From positions 1-64,000 of the forward strand of contig NZ_JACBFD010000002.1 of the NCBI RefSeq assembly GCF_013391405.1: a DNA stretch of 64,000 bases, in the 5' to 3' direction. The DNA is from Staphylococcus sp. GSSP0090. GTDB lineage: Bacteria; Bacillota; Bacilli; Staphylococcales; Staphylococcaceae. Below are positions 46,731 to 56,030 of the stretch, piece after piece; positions within the stretch are counted from its first letter, which is position 1, and the number at the start of each line of letters is the position of its first letter. Made by a program: the position numbers and the translations under genes. Under the pieces are notes generated by a model. It had not been told where the DNA came from. It was given only the letters and a program-made list of their open reading frames with translations, and made no database searches.

Positions 46731-47404
46731 AAAAATTGTTGATAATTGTTGACGGTAATATCTTGTGTTTTGATTGTTTTGCCAAAAGAATATGAAATAT
46801 CATGGATATCAACAATTGGAATTTCATTTGTTTTACCAAGTCCAATTTCAAAAATGACAGCTTTCCAGAGACCTTCATCACAAAGCAGCCCAATGAAAAT
46901 AACGTTTTCAGTTACAATGTCTGTGCCATTATGATATTCCATGGCCATCACATTTCTTTCTGCACTGTAAATGAGTACTTCTGAGAATATAGGTGGCAAA
47001 TTGAGATGTTCACTATGATCAAATTTAATATAGCGATCCAATTTTTTTAAAGAACGTCTCATTTTTGTATAAGGTAAATTCAAGCATTTTTTAATGATAG
47101 CATTGATTTCCTCTTTATAAGGCAATGTTGAATAAGATTGACTTTCATTCAAAACAAGGAATAAAGCAGATAATTGGTTTTCAGTTAGCTCAATTTCATA
47201 ACTGTTTGGTGTTTCTTGCAATTGGTAACCACCCAACTTACCATGTTTTGCCAAAATCTTAACACCTTGATTTTCTAAATCTTGAATATCTCTTAAAATT
47301 GTTCTTTTTGATACATTTAAATCTGTCGCTAGTTCTGAAGCAGTAATCTGTCTATTCTCTTGAATAGCTAGAACAAGTTTGTTTTGTCTTTCGCGTTTAT
47401 TCAT
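46712..47404 (-). CDS. HTH/WYL-type transcriptional regulator
   Basis: A 230-residue DeoR/YafY-like regulator: an N-terminal winged helix (ASELATDLNVSKRTILRDIQDLENQG, residues ~22-47) with GKLGGYQL wing, a middle region ENQLSALFLVLNESQSY, and a C-terminal half with strands MAMEYHNGTDIV and LCDEGLWKAVIFEIGLGKTNEIPIVDI resembling a WYL ligand-sensing domain. Start set by GGGAGGTGA before the ATG. No clear target operon; it is divergent from the RsaI-like RNA gene. Metabolite unknown. Confidence 0.8.
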   Translation of the reverse strand: MNKRERQNKLVLAIQENRQITASELATDLNVSKRTILRDIQDLENQGVKILAKHGKLGGYQLQETPNSYEIELTENQLSALFLVLNESQSYSTLPYKEEINAIIKKCLNLPYTKMRRSLKKLDRYIKFDHSEHLNLPPIFSEVLIYSAERNVMAMEYHNGTDIVTENVIFIGLLCDEGLWKAVIFEIGLGKTNEIPIVDIHDISYSFGKTIKTQDITVNNYQQFLNPTES

Positions 47405-47498
47405 TAGAAAGTCACCTCCCAAATGATTACATATTACATTTATTATATCACAAAAGTGACAATGACGACATTTAGAAAATTATTTTTGATAAATTTAA

Positions 47499-47512
47499 AG
47501 AAAACGCTTACA
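47499..47512. promoter_or_regulatory. cre (CcpA) site at the RsaI promoter
   Basis: AGAAAACGCTTACA matches 13 of 14 cre positions and overlaps the -35 region of the predicted small-RNA promoter, ideal for CcpA repression. Confidence 0.7.
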
Positions 47513-47543
47513 TTATTATAAAGATTATGTTAGTATATAACTA

Positions 47544-47700
47544 GTAACAAAGGGGTAGCGAATAGGTGGCAAAGGGGTAGGCTATTACATATAGTTTTGT
47601 TAACATCTATTTGTTCGAGTTACTAATCAAACATCTTCAATATTTATTACTTACTTTCCTTTCTATTTAACCGACTAGCTACGCTGGTCGGTTTTATTTT
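47544..47700 (+). ncRNA. rsaI: RsaI (RsaOG)-like CcpA-controlled small RNA
   Basis: A free-standing transcription unit in a 455-bp gap: -35 TTACAT (47508), 17-bp spacer, -10 TAGTAT (47531-47536), predicted start near 47544, and an intrinsic terminator (stem AACCGAC/GTCGGTT, 47669-47693, then TTTTATTTTG). Inside are two identical CAAAGGGGTAG repeats (47548-47558, 47570-47580), a G-rich pairing-loop layout, and a pyrimidine-rich CTTTCCTTTCTATT stretch before the terminator. Size, G-rich and CU-rich motifs, a cre box at the promoter and position beside a suhB-like gene match RsaI, the staphylococcal glucose-responsive small RNA. Identification is from memory of that RNA and was not aligned. Confidence 0.8.
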
Positions 47701-47859
47701 GTTTTGTGATCATTGCGCATTTAATTTATATTCTTAATTATCATATTTTATAGTAGCGAAATAACGTATATGTTAATACGGATTTTGTGATAAAATATAA
47801 CAATTATAGTGCGTGTATAGGTTCGGTTAAAAATATTTAAATTAAGAGGTGTATCTCAT

Positions 47860-48651
47860 ATGAAGAAAGAACAACTGATTAAAATAGATGACTCGATTAA
47901 TGCTTGGTTTAAAACGCTAGATGACATTATTCCAAAGTTAATTAATGATATGGTTACAAGCACTAAAGAAAATAGGTTTGATTTAGTAACTAATGTAGAT
48001 AAATCCATTCAACAAAAGTTTGAGTTATTTTTAAAAACAAATTATCCTAATCACCAGTTATTTGCAGAAGAAAAATCCAATAGTGAGATTAATGCTAAAG
48101 AAGGTCATGTATGGATTATGGATCCAATTGATGGCACTACCAACTTAGTTAAACAGCAGGAAGATTATTGTATTATCTTAGGCTACTTTGTTGAAGGGGA
48201 ACCTGTGTTGTCATATATTTATGATTATCCACATGGGCAACTTTATAAAGCGGTCAAAGGGTTTGGAGCTTATGTCAATGGTAAACCTTTATCGTCCCCA
48301 GAAGACATTGAGTTAAAAGATGCGATTATCTCTTATAATCCATTAGTCATTAATGAAGAAACGATTCAAGATTTGAATGAGGCATCTTTTGGATATCGTT
48401 GTATTGGTTCGTGTGGATTAGATTCAATACGTGTGATTAAAGGTCAATTTGGCGCGCATGTGAACACCAATCCAAAACCATGGGACATAGCAGCACAATT
48501 TTTATTTGCAAGTGAATTAGGATTGAAAATGACAACATTAGATAACACGAAGTTAGATTTTTCAACTGCAGGCCCTTTTATTATCAGTAACAAGGCTTGT
48601 CATACACACATGTTAGATGTACTTAATTCAGGTAATGGATATAAAAATTAG
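47860..48651 (+). CDS. Inositol monophosphatase family protein
   Basis: A 263-residue Mg2+-dependent phosphatase of the IMPase/FBPase superfamily. Metal-site motifs: TNVDKSIQ, AEEKS (near residue 69), WIMDPIDGTTNLVKQ (~86-100) and the C-terminal PKPWDIAAQFLFASELG (~206). It dephosphorylates inositol phosphates or related phospho-alcohols (including possibly NADP or fructose bisphosphate); the true substrate is unknown. Ribosome binding site AAGAGGTG. Located between the RsaI-like RNA and lcpC, the same order as in S. aureus. Confidence 0.9.
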   Translation: MKKEQLIKIDDSINAWFKTLDDIIPKLINDMVTSTKENRFDLVTNVDKSIQQKFELFLKTNYPNHQLFAEEKSNSEINAKEGHVWIMDPIDGTTNLVKQQEDYCIILGYFVEGEPVLSYIYDYPHGQLYKAVKGFGAYVNGKPLSSPEDIELKDAIISYNPLVINEETIQDLNEASFGYRCIGSCGLDSIRVIKGQFGAHVNTNPKPWDIAAQFLFASELGLKMTTLDNTKLDFSTAGPFIISNKACHTHMLDVLNSGNGYKN

Positions 48652-48791
48652 AGAATTACAAAAAATGTTTTAGTTTTATTATTTATTAAATAAATAATAG
48701 GTCTAAAGCACTATGTCTTATTTAATATATTACTATATAATGTATTATTAAATAGAGTAGAAAATTGACATAGAAATGGAGAATGATAATT

Positions 48792-49745
48792 GTGAATCGT
48801 TCTGAAAAAAATAAAAAAATGGGCTTACCGACGAAAGTTTTCTTATGGTTTATAGGTATATTGGTGCTGTTAGCTTTAATTGCAGTCATTTATCTTGGTT
48901 TTAAAATATTTTCTGTAGGAGGCTCTATCCATAATCCACTTGATAGAGATAAATCAGCGTTAAGAGATAAAAATGTGAATTTGGATGATGGCGACCCATT
49001 TACGATAGCATTATTTGGTGTAGATTCTAATGCTGAAAGAAATGCTAATGGTGGTGGTCAACGTAGTGATACGATTATGGTCTTATCTGTTAATCCAGAA
49101 AAGAAAACGACTGAAATTGTAAGTATACCTAGAGATACCCAAGCAGATATCGTTGGTAAAGGGACAACTGAGAAAATAAACCACGCATATGCATATGGTG
49201 GACCAGACATGGCTGTGAAGTCTCTAGAAAAATTATTAAATGTACCGATTGACCATTATGCGACGATTGATATGGATGGTATGAAAGACATGATTGATAC
49301 GGTAGGAGGTATTACTGTAACAAGTAATGCAACGTTCTCTTATGATGGTTATCAATTTACTGAAGGTGAACAAGCTAAAATGGACGGCGAAGAAGCAATG
49401 GCATTTATCAGAAGTCGTAAGGAAGATGGCGCTGGTGGTGATTTTGGACGTCAAGAACGTCAACAGCTCGTCATTCAAGGCCTTGCTAACAAACTTACAA
49501 GTGTAAGTTCAATTACGCATTTTAATTCATTAATGAATCATGTTGAAGACAATGTGAAGACAGATTTATCTGTAAGTCAATTAAATAAAGTGAGAAGTAA
49601 TTATAAAGATGCAAATGATAATGTCAATAGACATCAATTGGAAGGCCAAGGTGGTATTCAAGATGATGGACTATATTACTTTGTGCCTAGTGAAAGTTCA
49701 TTGAATGAAATTGAAACAAATATAAAAGATAATTTAGGAATTTAA
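48792..49745 (+). CDS. lcpC: LytR-CpsA-Psr family wall polymer ligase
   Basis: A 317-residue LCP protein: short cytoplasmic basic N-terminus, one membrane helix (residues ~14-37) and an extracellular catalytic domain. LCP motifs include FTIALFGVDSN, GQRSDTIMVLSVNP, VSIPRDTQ with the polyprenyl-phosphate-binding Arg, INHAYAYGG and AFIRSRKEDGAGGDFGRQERQQ (residues ~205-225). These enzymes attach teichoic acids or capsule to peptidoglycan. I choose the GTG 10 nt behind GGAGA; an ATG three codons earlier is too close to it. The context next to suhB-like and fdh genes fits LcpC; the polymer is not visible. Confidence 0.88.
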   Translation: MNRSEKNKKMGLPTKVFLWFIGILVLLALIAVIYLGFKIFSVGGSIHNPLDRDKSALRDKNVNLDDGDPFTIALFGVDSNAERNANGGGQRSDTIMVLSVNPEKKTTEIVSIPRDTQADIVGKGTTEKINHAYAYGGPDMAVKSLEKLLNVPIDHYATIDMDGMKDMIDTVGGITVTSNATFSYDGYQFTEGEQAKMDGEEAMAFIRSRKEDGAGGDFGRQERQQLVIQGLANKLTSVSSITHFNSLMNHVEDNVKTDLSVSQLNKVRSNYKDANDNVNRHQLEGQGGIQDDGLYYFVPSESSLNEIETNIKDNLGI

Positions 49746-50068
49746 ACTATATGATGCGCGTGAGAGATTAATCTTATTTGAAAATGAGATTGGTTTTTCA
49801 CGCTTTTTTTAATTGAAATTAAATGAAACTATTTTATTGATTGTTGAGAAAATAAATTTAGTAGTCGATAGTGTAAGGACACGATGAATATTGTGCTATT
49901 TAATAAAAAAACAAAGAAAATAATGAAATGCCTTAACATTTTAGAAAATTACCTATACAATAGTATTAACATTATCTTAAAAAGTGTGGGGCTTTGAGAT
50001 GTAATGTTATAAAAACATCTTATGAAGTTAAATACATGGGCATATTATAAAAAATAGGGGTGAAGACT
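49746..50068. other. Intergenic region before formate dehydrogenase
   Basis: 323 bp: the lcpC terminator, then AT-rich promoter DNA. No clear Rex or cre box was found here, in contrast to the FNT gene. No coding sequence seen. Confidence 0.5.
49758..49810 (+). terminator. Terminator of lcpC
   Basis: GCGTGA/TCACGC outer stem (49758-49763, 49798-49803) with additional internal AGATTAATCT/AGATTGGTTT pairing and seven Ts, 12 nt after the stop codon. Confidence 0.75.
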
Positions 50069-53023
50069 ATGCAAGAACATTTGATTGTCTCGTTAGACGG
50101 CAAAGATTATCTTGTTGAACCTGGAACCAATTTATTACAGTTTATTAAATCACAAGATACATTTGTTCCTTCAATATGTTACAACGAATCATTAGGTCCT
50201 ATCCAAACATGTGATACCTGTACTGTTGAAATCGACGGTAAAATGGAACGTGCTTGTAGTACAACAATAGACAGACCAATGATCGTTAATACGCAAAATG
50301 ATAAAGTACAAACAAGTCAAAAAGAAGCATTAGATCGTATTTTAGAAAAACACATGCTTTATTGTACGGTTTGTGACTACAATAATGGTGATTGTGAAAT
50401 TCACAATACTATGGACCAATGGGGTCTTGAGCATCAAACATATGAATATAAAGAGAAGCCATACGAAAAAGATTATGGCCCATTTTATCGTTATGATCCA
50501 AATCAATGTATCCTTTGTGGTCGTTGTGTGGAAGTGTGTCAAGACGTACAAGTCAATGAGACTTTAACAATTGACTGGGAACGTCAACAACCACGTGTTA
50601 TATGGGATAACGATACTTCTATCAATGATTCTTCTTGTGTGGGCTGTGGACAATGTGCAACAGTTTGTCCTTGTAATGCGATGTTAGAAGTGAATATGGA
50701 AGGTAACGCGGGTTATATGACTGATTTAGAACCTGGTTCATTAGCGGCAATGATTGATTTAACGAAAAAAGCAGAGCCAGGATACGGTCCATTATTTGCT
50801 GTTTCAGATTCAGAAGCGGCAATGCGTGAAGAACGCATCGAAAAAACTAAAACTGTATGTACATATTGCGGTGTAGGTTGCTCTTTCGACGTTTGGACAA
50901 AAGATCGTGAAGTATTAAAAGTACAACCACAACATGAATCGCCTGCAAATAAAATTTCTTCTTGCGTAAAAGGTAAATTTGGTTGGGATTATATTGATTC
51001 TGACGAACGTTTGACAAAACCATTAGTACGAAAAAATGGTCAATTCGAAGAAGTTGAATGGGAAGAAGCACTAGCAGTTGTAGCTGACAACTTTAATAAG
51101 GTAAAAGAGACGCATGGATCAGATGGTTTAGCATTCATCTCATCATCAAAAGCTACAAACGAAGAGTCTTATTTAATGCAAAAATTAGCTAGACAAGTCA
51201 TTGGTACGAATAATGTGGATAACTGTTCGCGTTATTGCCAGGCACCTGCTACTAAAGGATTGTTCAGAACTGTTGGTCACGGTGGTGACTCAGGTTCTAT
51301 AGAAGATCTTGAAATAGCTGATATGGTTGTCTTGATAGGTACAAATACAGCAGAAGCGCACCCAGTTATTGCGTCACGCATTAAACGAGGTCATAAATTA
51401 TATAATAATACATTAAATGTATTTGATATTCGTAAACATGAAATGGCGGAACGTGCCGATAATTTCTACCAACCAAAACCAGGTACAGACTTAGTATGGT
51501 TATCAGCAGTGACGAAGTACATCATCGACGAAGGTTTACACGATAAAGCATTTATTAATGAATGGGTAAATCATTTTGATGAATACTACAAATCATTAGC
51601 GCCGTATACTATGGAATTCGCTGAAGAAACTACTGGCATCTCCAAAGAAGCATTAATAGATTTTGCGCATCAAGTTGCAGAGGCTAAATCTGTATCTATT
51701 GCATGGGCAATGGGCGTTACACAACAAGATATCGGTAGTGATACATCCACTGCAATTTCTAACCTGTTATTAGCAACAGGTAACTATAGAAAACCAGGCT
51801 CAGGTGCGTATCCTTTACGTGGTCATAATAACGTACAAGGATGTAGCGATATGGGAAGTATGCCAGACCAATTCCCAGGCTACCAAAAAGTGACGGATGA
51901 TGAAATCAGAGCTAAATTTGAGCGTGAATATGGTGAAGCATTACCAAAACAAGTTGGTAAAGATAATCACCAAATGATGGAAGGCATCCACAACGGAGAA
52001 ATTGATTCATTATATTTATATGGTGAAGATACAGGTATAGTAGATTCTAATATTAACTTTGTACAAGCAGCTTTAGAGAAAGTTGGTTTCCTAGTTGTAC
52101 AAGATGAATTCTTTACGTTCACTGCAACATATGCTGATGTCGTGTTACCAGCTAGTCCATCATTAGAAAAAACAGGTACCTTTACGAATACTGAACGTCG
52201 TATTCAACGTTTGTATCAAGCATTAGATCCAAAAGGTGATTCAAAACCAGATTGGCAAATTATACAAGCAGTTGCTAAATCAATGGGTTATGATTGGGAT
52301 TACACACATCCTAGTCAAATCATGGACGAGATTGCACGACTAACACCACTTTATTCTGGTGTGAATTATGATAGATTAGAAGGCTATAATAGTTTACAAT
52401 GGCCTGTCGCTGAAGATGGTACAGATGAACCAACACTTTATCTTGAAGGATTTAATTTTGAAGATAAAAAAGCGAATTTCTATCCATTAACATTCGATAA
52501 TTTCTTTAAAGTTAATGAAGAATATGATTTACATGTGAATAATGGTAGATTATTAGAGCATTTCCATGAGGGTAATATGACTTATAAAGTACCTGGACTT
52601 GAATATAAAGTACCTAACGCTTTCGTTGAAGTGTCACCAGAACTTGCAGAAGATAGAGGTATTCATGAAGGTGCAGAAATTAAATTAATTTCAGAAACTG
52701 GTGAAGTTGAGCTTGTAGCACATGTGACAGATAGAGTGAAAGGCAAAGAAATTTACATTCCATTAAATAATAATGCAATGGCAAACGGCGACCATGGTGC
52801 AATCAATTTATTAACAAACAGTGATGTTGATAAAGATACTGATACACCATCATATAAACGCACAAGTTGTCGCATGGAAGTGAAGACACGTAGAGGTAAA
52901 TCACCACTGAATCCAACGAATTTCCGTGTGAATAAGCAACGTCAACCACAATATAGCGTTCGTGTTCAAGATAAATGGAAACGTGAAGATTATACTTTCC
53001 CAGGAAGTCAGGTGGATAGATAA
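50069..53023 (+). CDS. fdhA: Formate dehydrogenase alpha subunit (molybdenum, multi-FeS)
   Basis: A 984-residue NAD-linked type formate dehydrogenase. N-terminal 2Fe-2S ferredoxin domain ([15 protein letters not shown]), His-Cys 4Fe-4S segment ([14 protein letters not shown]), two 4Fe-4S clusters ([12 protein letters not shown] and [14 protein letters not shown]), then the molybdopterin domain with CTYCGVGC and the active-site Cys390 in [11 protein letters not shown] (cysteine, not selenocysteine), and a C-terminal dinucleotide-binding barrel. It oxidises formate to CO2. Start: ATG behind TAGGGGTGA; a GTG three codons earlier is less well placed. The start of the DUF1641 gene overlaps its stop (TAATG). 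Needs molybdenum cofactor genes elsewhere. Confidence 0.95.
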   Translation: MQEHLIVSLDGKDYLVEPGTNLLQFIKSQDTFVPSICYNESLGPIQTCDTCTVEIDGKMERACSTTIDRPMIVNTQNDKVQTSQKEALDRILEKHMLYCTVCDYNNGDCEIHNTMDQWGLEHQTYEYKEKPYEKDYGPFYRYDPNQCILCGRCVEVCQDVQVNETLTIDWERQQPRVIWDNDTSINDSSCVGCGQCATVCPCNAMLEVNMEGNAGYMTDLEPGSLAAMIDLTKKAEPGYGPLFAVSDSEAAMREERIEKTKTVCTYCGVGCSFDVWTKDREVLKVQPQHESPANKISSCVKGKFGWDYIDSDERLTKPLVRKNGQFEEVEWEEALAVVADNFNKVKETHGSDGLAFISSSKATNEESYLMQKLARQVIGTNNVDNCSRYCQAPATKGLFRTVGHGGDSGSIEDLEIADMVVLIGTNTAEAHPVIASRIKRGHKLYNNTLNVFDIRKHEMAERADNFYQPKPGTDLVWLSAVTKYIIDEGLHDKAFINEWVNHFDEYYKSLAPYTMEFAEETTGISKEALIDFAHQVAEAKSVSIAWAMGVTQQDIGSDTSTAISNLLLATGNYRKPGSGAYPLRGHNNVQGCSDMGSMPDQFPGYQKVTDDEIRAKFEREYGEALPKQVGKDNHQMMEGIHNGEIDSLYLYGEDTGIVDSNINFVQAALEKVGFLVVQDEFFTFTATYADVVLPASPSLEKTGTFTNTERRIQRLYQALDPKGDSKPDWQIIQAVAKSMGYDWDYTHPSQIMDEIARLTPLYSGVNYDRLEGYNSLQWPVAEDGTDEPTLYLEGFNFEDKKANFYPLTFDNFFKVNEEYDLHVNNGRLLEHFHEGNMTYKVPGLEYKVPNAFVEVSPELAEDRGIHEGAEIKLISETGEVELVAHVTDRVKGKEIYIPLNNNAMANGDHGAINLLTNSDVDKDTDTPSYKRTSCRMEVKTRRGKSPLNPTNFRVNKQRQPQYSVRVQDKWKREDYTFPGSQVDR

Positions 53024-53490
53024 TGGCTGAGAGAATCACACATATTAAACGCATGCAAAAATCAGAAGCAGAACTCAAAGAAGAAAGTTTAACTGAAGTG
53101 ACGGATGCAATTGTCGCGAATAAAGATAGTATTTTAAAAGCAATCAATATCATTAGTACATTAGACGACGCGAAACTATTAGATGCAATGTCTGGTGCGG
53201 TTAAGAGCCGAGGTGTGATTGCCAATAAATTTGCTGTAGAGTTAAACAAAGAGCAATATACTGGTTTGATTTCAAACATGGCATCACTTGTATTCTTACT
53301 TGGTGATTTAAATGTTAATGATTTAACAACGATGCTGAATAAAGTGAATAAAGGTCTAAGTGTTGCTAACAAAGCAAATCCAAATCAAAAAACATCAATC
53401 ACTGGCTTGATGGGCATCTTGAAAGACGACGAGATGAATCGTAGTTTAACATATATGTTAAATATGTTGAGAGGTATGTCTAGAGATTAA
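53023..53490 (+). CDS. DUF1641 formate dehydrogenase-associated protein
   Basis: A 155-residue helical protein of the DUF1641 family, which regularly follows Gram-positive formate dehydrogenase alpha subunits (YrhD type). It has a charged N-terminal helix, LDDAKLLDAMSGAVKSRGVIANK, and a C-terminal KTSITGLMGILKDDEMNRSLTYML segment typical of the family. Its ATG overlaps the fdhA stop. It may be an accessory or electron-transfer subunit; no cofactor motif is visible, so the role is inferred from context only. Confidence 0.88.
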   Translation: MAERITHIKRMQKSEAELKEESLTEVTDAIVANKDSILKAINIISTLDDAKLLDAMSGAVKSRGVIANKFAVELNKEQYTGLISNMASLVFLLGDLNVNDLTTMLNKVNKGLSVANKANPNQKTSITGLMGILKDDEMNRSLTYMLNMLRGMSRD

Positions 53491-53560
53491 ATTCACCGTC
53501 ATGTGAGAACTGATAGATGACATATTTAATGATCATTCATTGTGATATGATCAATAATGG

Positions 53561-53615
53561 GGAACGCGCATAAGATATCAAATCATTATTTTGATTTCTA
53601 GCGTGTTCCTTTTTT
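53561..53615 (+). terminator. Terminator of the fdh operon
   Basis: GGAACGCGC (53561-53569) pairs with GCGTGTTCC (53601-53609, one wobble), with inner ATCAAATCA/TGATTT pairing, followed by six Ts. Confidence 0.8.
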
Positions 53616-53729
53616 GTGTTTTATAAAATGACATATTGAAAGCATGCTAAATGTGATACAATTTCTAATGTTGGTATTCATTTTAATAAATTATTTATAG
53701 TAAGGAGTGGAAGTCTTATCAGTCCGAAA

Positions 53730-53963
53730 ATGGTAAAAGTCTTAGCTATTATTTCAAATGTATTTTTAGTTATTGGCATCATATTTTTGATTACTTTAAA
53801 TATAGCAATGGCAATCACAATGTTTGTGGTATCTCTAGCAATCAGTTTAACAATATTCAATACATTATTTAGAGATCGCAAAGCAATGAAAATTATAATT
53901 AATATTTCATTTATAATAGTTTTAATTGCTATTATATTTGCTTATGTTACATTAACAAAATAG
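53730..53963 (+). CDS. Small three-helix membrane protein with unusual start context
   Basis: 77 residues from the first ATG, three hydrophobic helices and little else (VLAIISNVFLVIGIIFLITL, then IAMAITMFVVSLAISLTIF). Not recognised. The strong AAGGAG (53702-53707) lies 23 nt upstream of this ATG but only ~10 nt before an in-frame ATC codon (53718). Translation may therefore begin at ATC, four codons earlier, or be weak. The SagA gene follows 26 bp after the stop, suggesting one transcript. Confidence 0.6.
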   Translation: MVKVLAIISNVFLVIGIIFLITLNIAMAITMFVVSLAISLTIFNTLFRDRKAMKIIINISFIIVLIAIIFAYVTLTK

Positions 53964-53989
53964 ATGTAAGATGAGGAGTTTTTCACGAA

Positions 53990-54766
53990 ATGAATGAAAA
54001 TATAAAGCGTAAAATACCTTTGTTTATTGTTATCTTAATTTTTATTGTTTTTGTAATCTTATTTATTGTTAATGAAACTCATTTATTTGATAATGAAAAA
54101 ACACATACTTTTAATGAAGCAGTTGAAAAGCAAGTAGGTTCTGGGACATTAAATATGACAGAGAAAAATGGCCAATTTGTTGAAGCTTCTAAAAATGATG
54201 TCGAAAAGGCAATGGATGTAAATAGTGATAAAGACAACTTAAATCATATGGATATTTCTGAAAAAGTATCCATGTCTGAAGCGGAACTCAATCGTATTTT
54301 AAAAGATAAAGGCATTTTAAAAAATAAAGGACAAGCATTTTTAGATGCTCAAGATAAATATGAAGTGAATGTCCTGTACCTTGTCAGTCATGCACTTGTA
54401 GAGACAGGCAACGGTAAATCTGAGCTTGCTAAGGGCATAGAAGATGACGGCAAAACATATTATAATTTTTATGGTATCGGTGCTTTTGATGAGGATGCAG
54501 TGCATACAGGTAGCAGTTTTGCAAAAAAACAAAAATGGACTTCACCTGAGAAGGCAATTATGGGTGGAGCGCGCTTTGTGAGAGGCAACTACTTTGAAAA
54601 TAATCAACTCTCATTGTATCAAATGCGTTGGAATCCTAAGTCACCTGGTGAACATCAATATGCAAGTGATATTGAGTGGGACGAGAACATTGCTACGTTT
54701 ATGAAACACTACTATGATAAACTAGGTATCAAAAAAGACCATATTCATAAAGACTATTATCTATAA
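53990..54766 (+). CDS. sagA: Membrane-anchored glucosaminidase SagA / autolysin E
   Basis: A 258-residue cell-wall N-acetylglucosaminidase, same length as S. aureus autolysin E. One N-terminal membrane anchor (residues ~9-28), a linker and a GH73-type catalytic domain with the catalytic Glu138 in SHALVETGNGKSELAKG, YYNFYGIGAFDEDAVHTG and GGARFVRGNYF. It trims glycan strands on the outer face of the membrane. Ribosome binding site GAGGAG. Family, catalytic residue number and gene neighbourhood (fdh upstream, hydroxyacid dehydrogenase downstream) agree with the S. aureus protein. Confidence 0.9.
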   Translation: MNENIKRKIPLFIVILIFIVFVILFIVNETHLFDNEKTHTFNEAVEKQVGSGTLNMTEKNGQFVEASKNDVEKAMDVNSDKDNLNHMDISEKVSMSEAELNRILKDKGILKNKGQAFLDAQDKYEVNVLYLVSHALVETGNGKSELAKGIEDDGKTYYNFYGIGAFDEDAVHTGSSFAKKQKWTSPEKAIMGGARFVRGNYFENNQLSLYQMRWNPKSPGEHQYASDIEWDENIATFMKHYYDKLGIKKDHIHKDYYL

Positions 54767-54843
54767 AGAAGATGACACAACGTCATTTGGTAGATAATGA
54801 TATAAATAGTGAAGAAACTGGGAAATTTGGAGTGAATTAAAAG

Positions 54844-55968
54844 ATGAAAATAGCTATTGTGGGTGCTGGTATCGGTGGATTAACAGCTGCAGCCTTATTA
54901 TGTGAACAAGGACATGACGTTAAAATTTTTGAAAAGAACCATGATATAACAGAAGTGGGTGCTGGTATTGGTATCGGTGGTAATGTCATTGACAAATTAG
55001 GTAAACATGACCTAGCAAAAGGTATTAAAAATATAGGTCAAGTTATCAATGTCATGGAAATACGAGATGATAAAGATAATGTATTGAGCAAAGCAAAATT
55101 GAAAAAGAACACAGTGAATTTAACAATGACACGACAAAGTTTGATTGATGTCATCAAATCATATGTTCCTGAATCAGCTATTTATACGAATCACCATGTG
55201 ACACATGTGGCGTATAATGCTTTGAAAGTTGAGTTGCATTTTGAAGCACAAGAAGTAGAAGCATTCGATTTATGTATTGGTGCTGATGGGCTACACTCAA
55301 ATATAAGACATACAGTAGCACCTAATAGTAAAATCCAATATCAAGGGTACACCGTGTTTAGAGGACTTGTAGAAGATATCGATCTTAAATCTAATAATAT
55401 TGCAAAAGAGTATTGGTCGTCGAAAGGTAGAGTAGGTGTCGTACCATTATTAAATAACCAAGCGTATTGGTTTATTTCAATCAACGCTAAAGAAAATGAT
55501 GCAACAATGAAATCTTACGGTAAGCCACACTTACAAGCAAGATTTAATCATTTTCCCAATGAAGTTAGAAAAGTATTAGATAAACAAAGTGAGACAGACA
55601 TTCTCTTACATGATATTTATGATTTACATCCATTAAAAACATTCGTATATCAGCGTGTCATTCTATTAGGTGATGCTGCACATGCAACAACACCTAATAT
55701 GGGACAAGGTGCTGGTCAGGCAATGGAAGATGCCATCGTACTAGCGAATTGTTTACAAGCTTATCCATTTGAAACAGCATTGCAAAGATATGATAAACTC
55801 CGTGTAAACCATACTAAAAAAGTCATTAAGCGATCTAGAAAAATTGGTAAATTAGCTCAAAGAAGTAATCGATTGGTTGTTTCAATTAGAAATAGTATAG
55901 CTAAAATTGTGCCTAACCGTCTTGTTGCAGCTCAAACTAAATTTATATATAAATCGAAAAACAAATAA
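54844..55968 (+). CDS. FAD-dependent monooxygenase (PHBH fold)
   Basis: A 374-residue flavoprotein hydroxylase. FAD site AIVGAGIGGLTAAALLCEQG at the N-terminus, the DG motif GADGLHSNIR (near residue 155) and the second FAD motif GDAAHATTPNMGQGAGQAMEDA (~277-298) are all intact. The last ~40 residues are basic. It probably hydroxylates an aromatic or related substrate with NAD(P)H and O2; which one is unknown. Ribosome binding site GGAGTGAATT. Single gene followed by a bidirectional terminator. Confidence 0.88.
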   Translation: MKIAIVGAGIGGLTAAALLCEQGHDVKIFEKNHDITEVGAGIGIGGNVIDKLGKHDLAKGIKNIGQVINVMEIRDDKDNVLSKAKLKKNTVNLTMTRQSLIDVIKSYVPESAIYTNHHVTHVAYNALKVELHFEAQEVEAFDLCIGADGLHSNIRHTVAPNSKIQYQGYTVFRGLVEDIDLKSNNIAKEYWSSKGRVGVVPLLNNQAYWFISINAKENDATMKSYGKPHLQARFNHFPNEVRKVLDKQSETDILLHDIYDLHPLKTFVYQRVILLGDAAHATTPNMGQGAGQAMEDAIVLANCLQAYPFETALQRYDKLRVNHTKKVIKRSRKIGKLAQRSNRLVVSIRNSIAKIVPNRLVAAQTKFIYKSKNK

Positions 55969-55972
55969 AAAT

Positions 55973-56012
55973 AAAACCTCGAAACGCAGTTCAACTGTTG
56001 TTTCGAGGTTTT
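55973..56012. terminator. Bidirectional terminator
   Basis: A perfect 13-bp stem (55973-55985, 56000-56012), 14-nt loop and T-rich flanks between the monooxygenase and the converging dehydrogenase gene. Confidence 0.85.
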
Positions 56013-56030
56013 TAATGATTTATAGATTGT

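Noticed and set aside
50069-53023. Selenocysteine formate dehydrogenase
   Set aside because: The active-site codon at residue 390 is TGC (Cys) and no in-frame TGA occurs.
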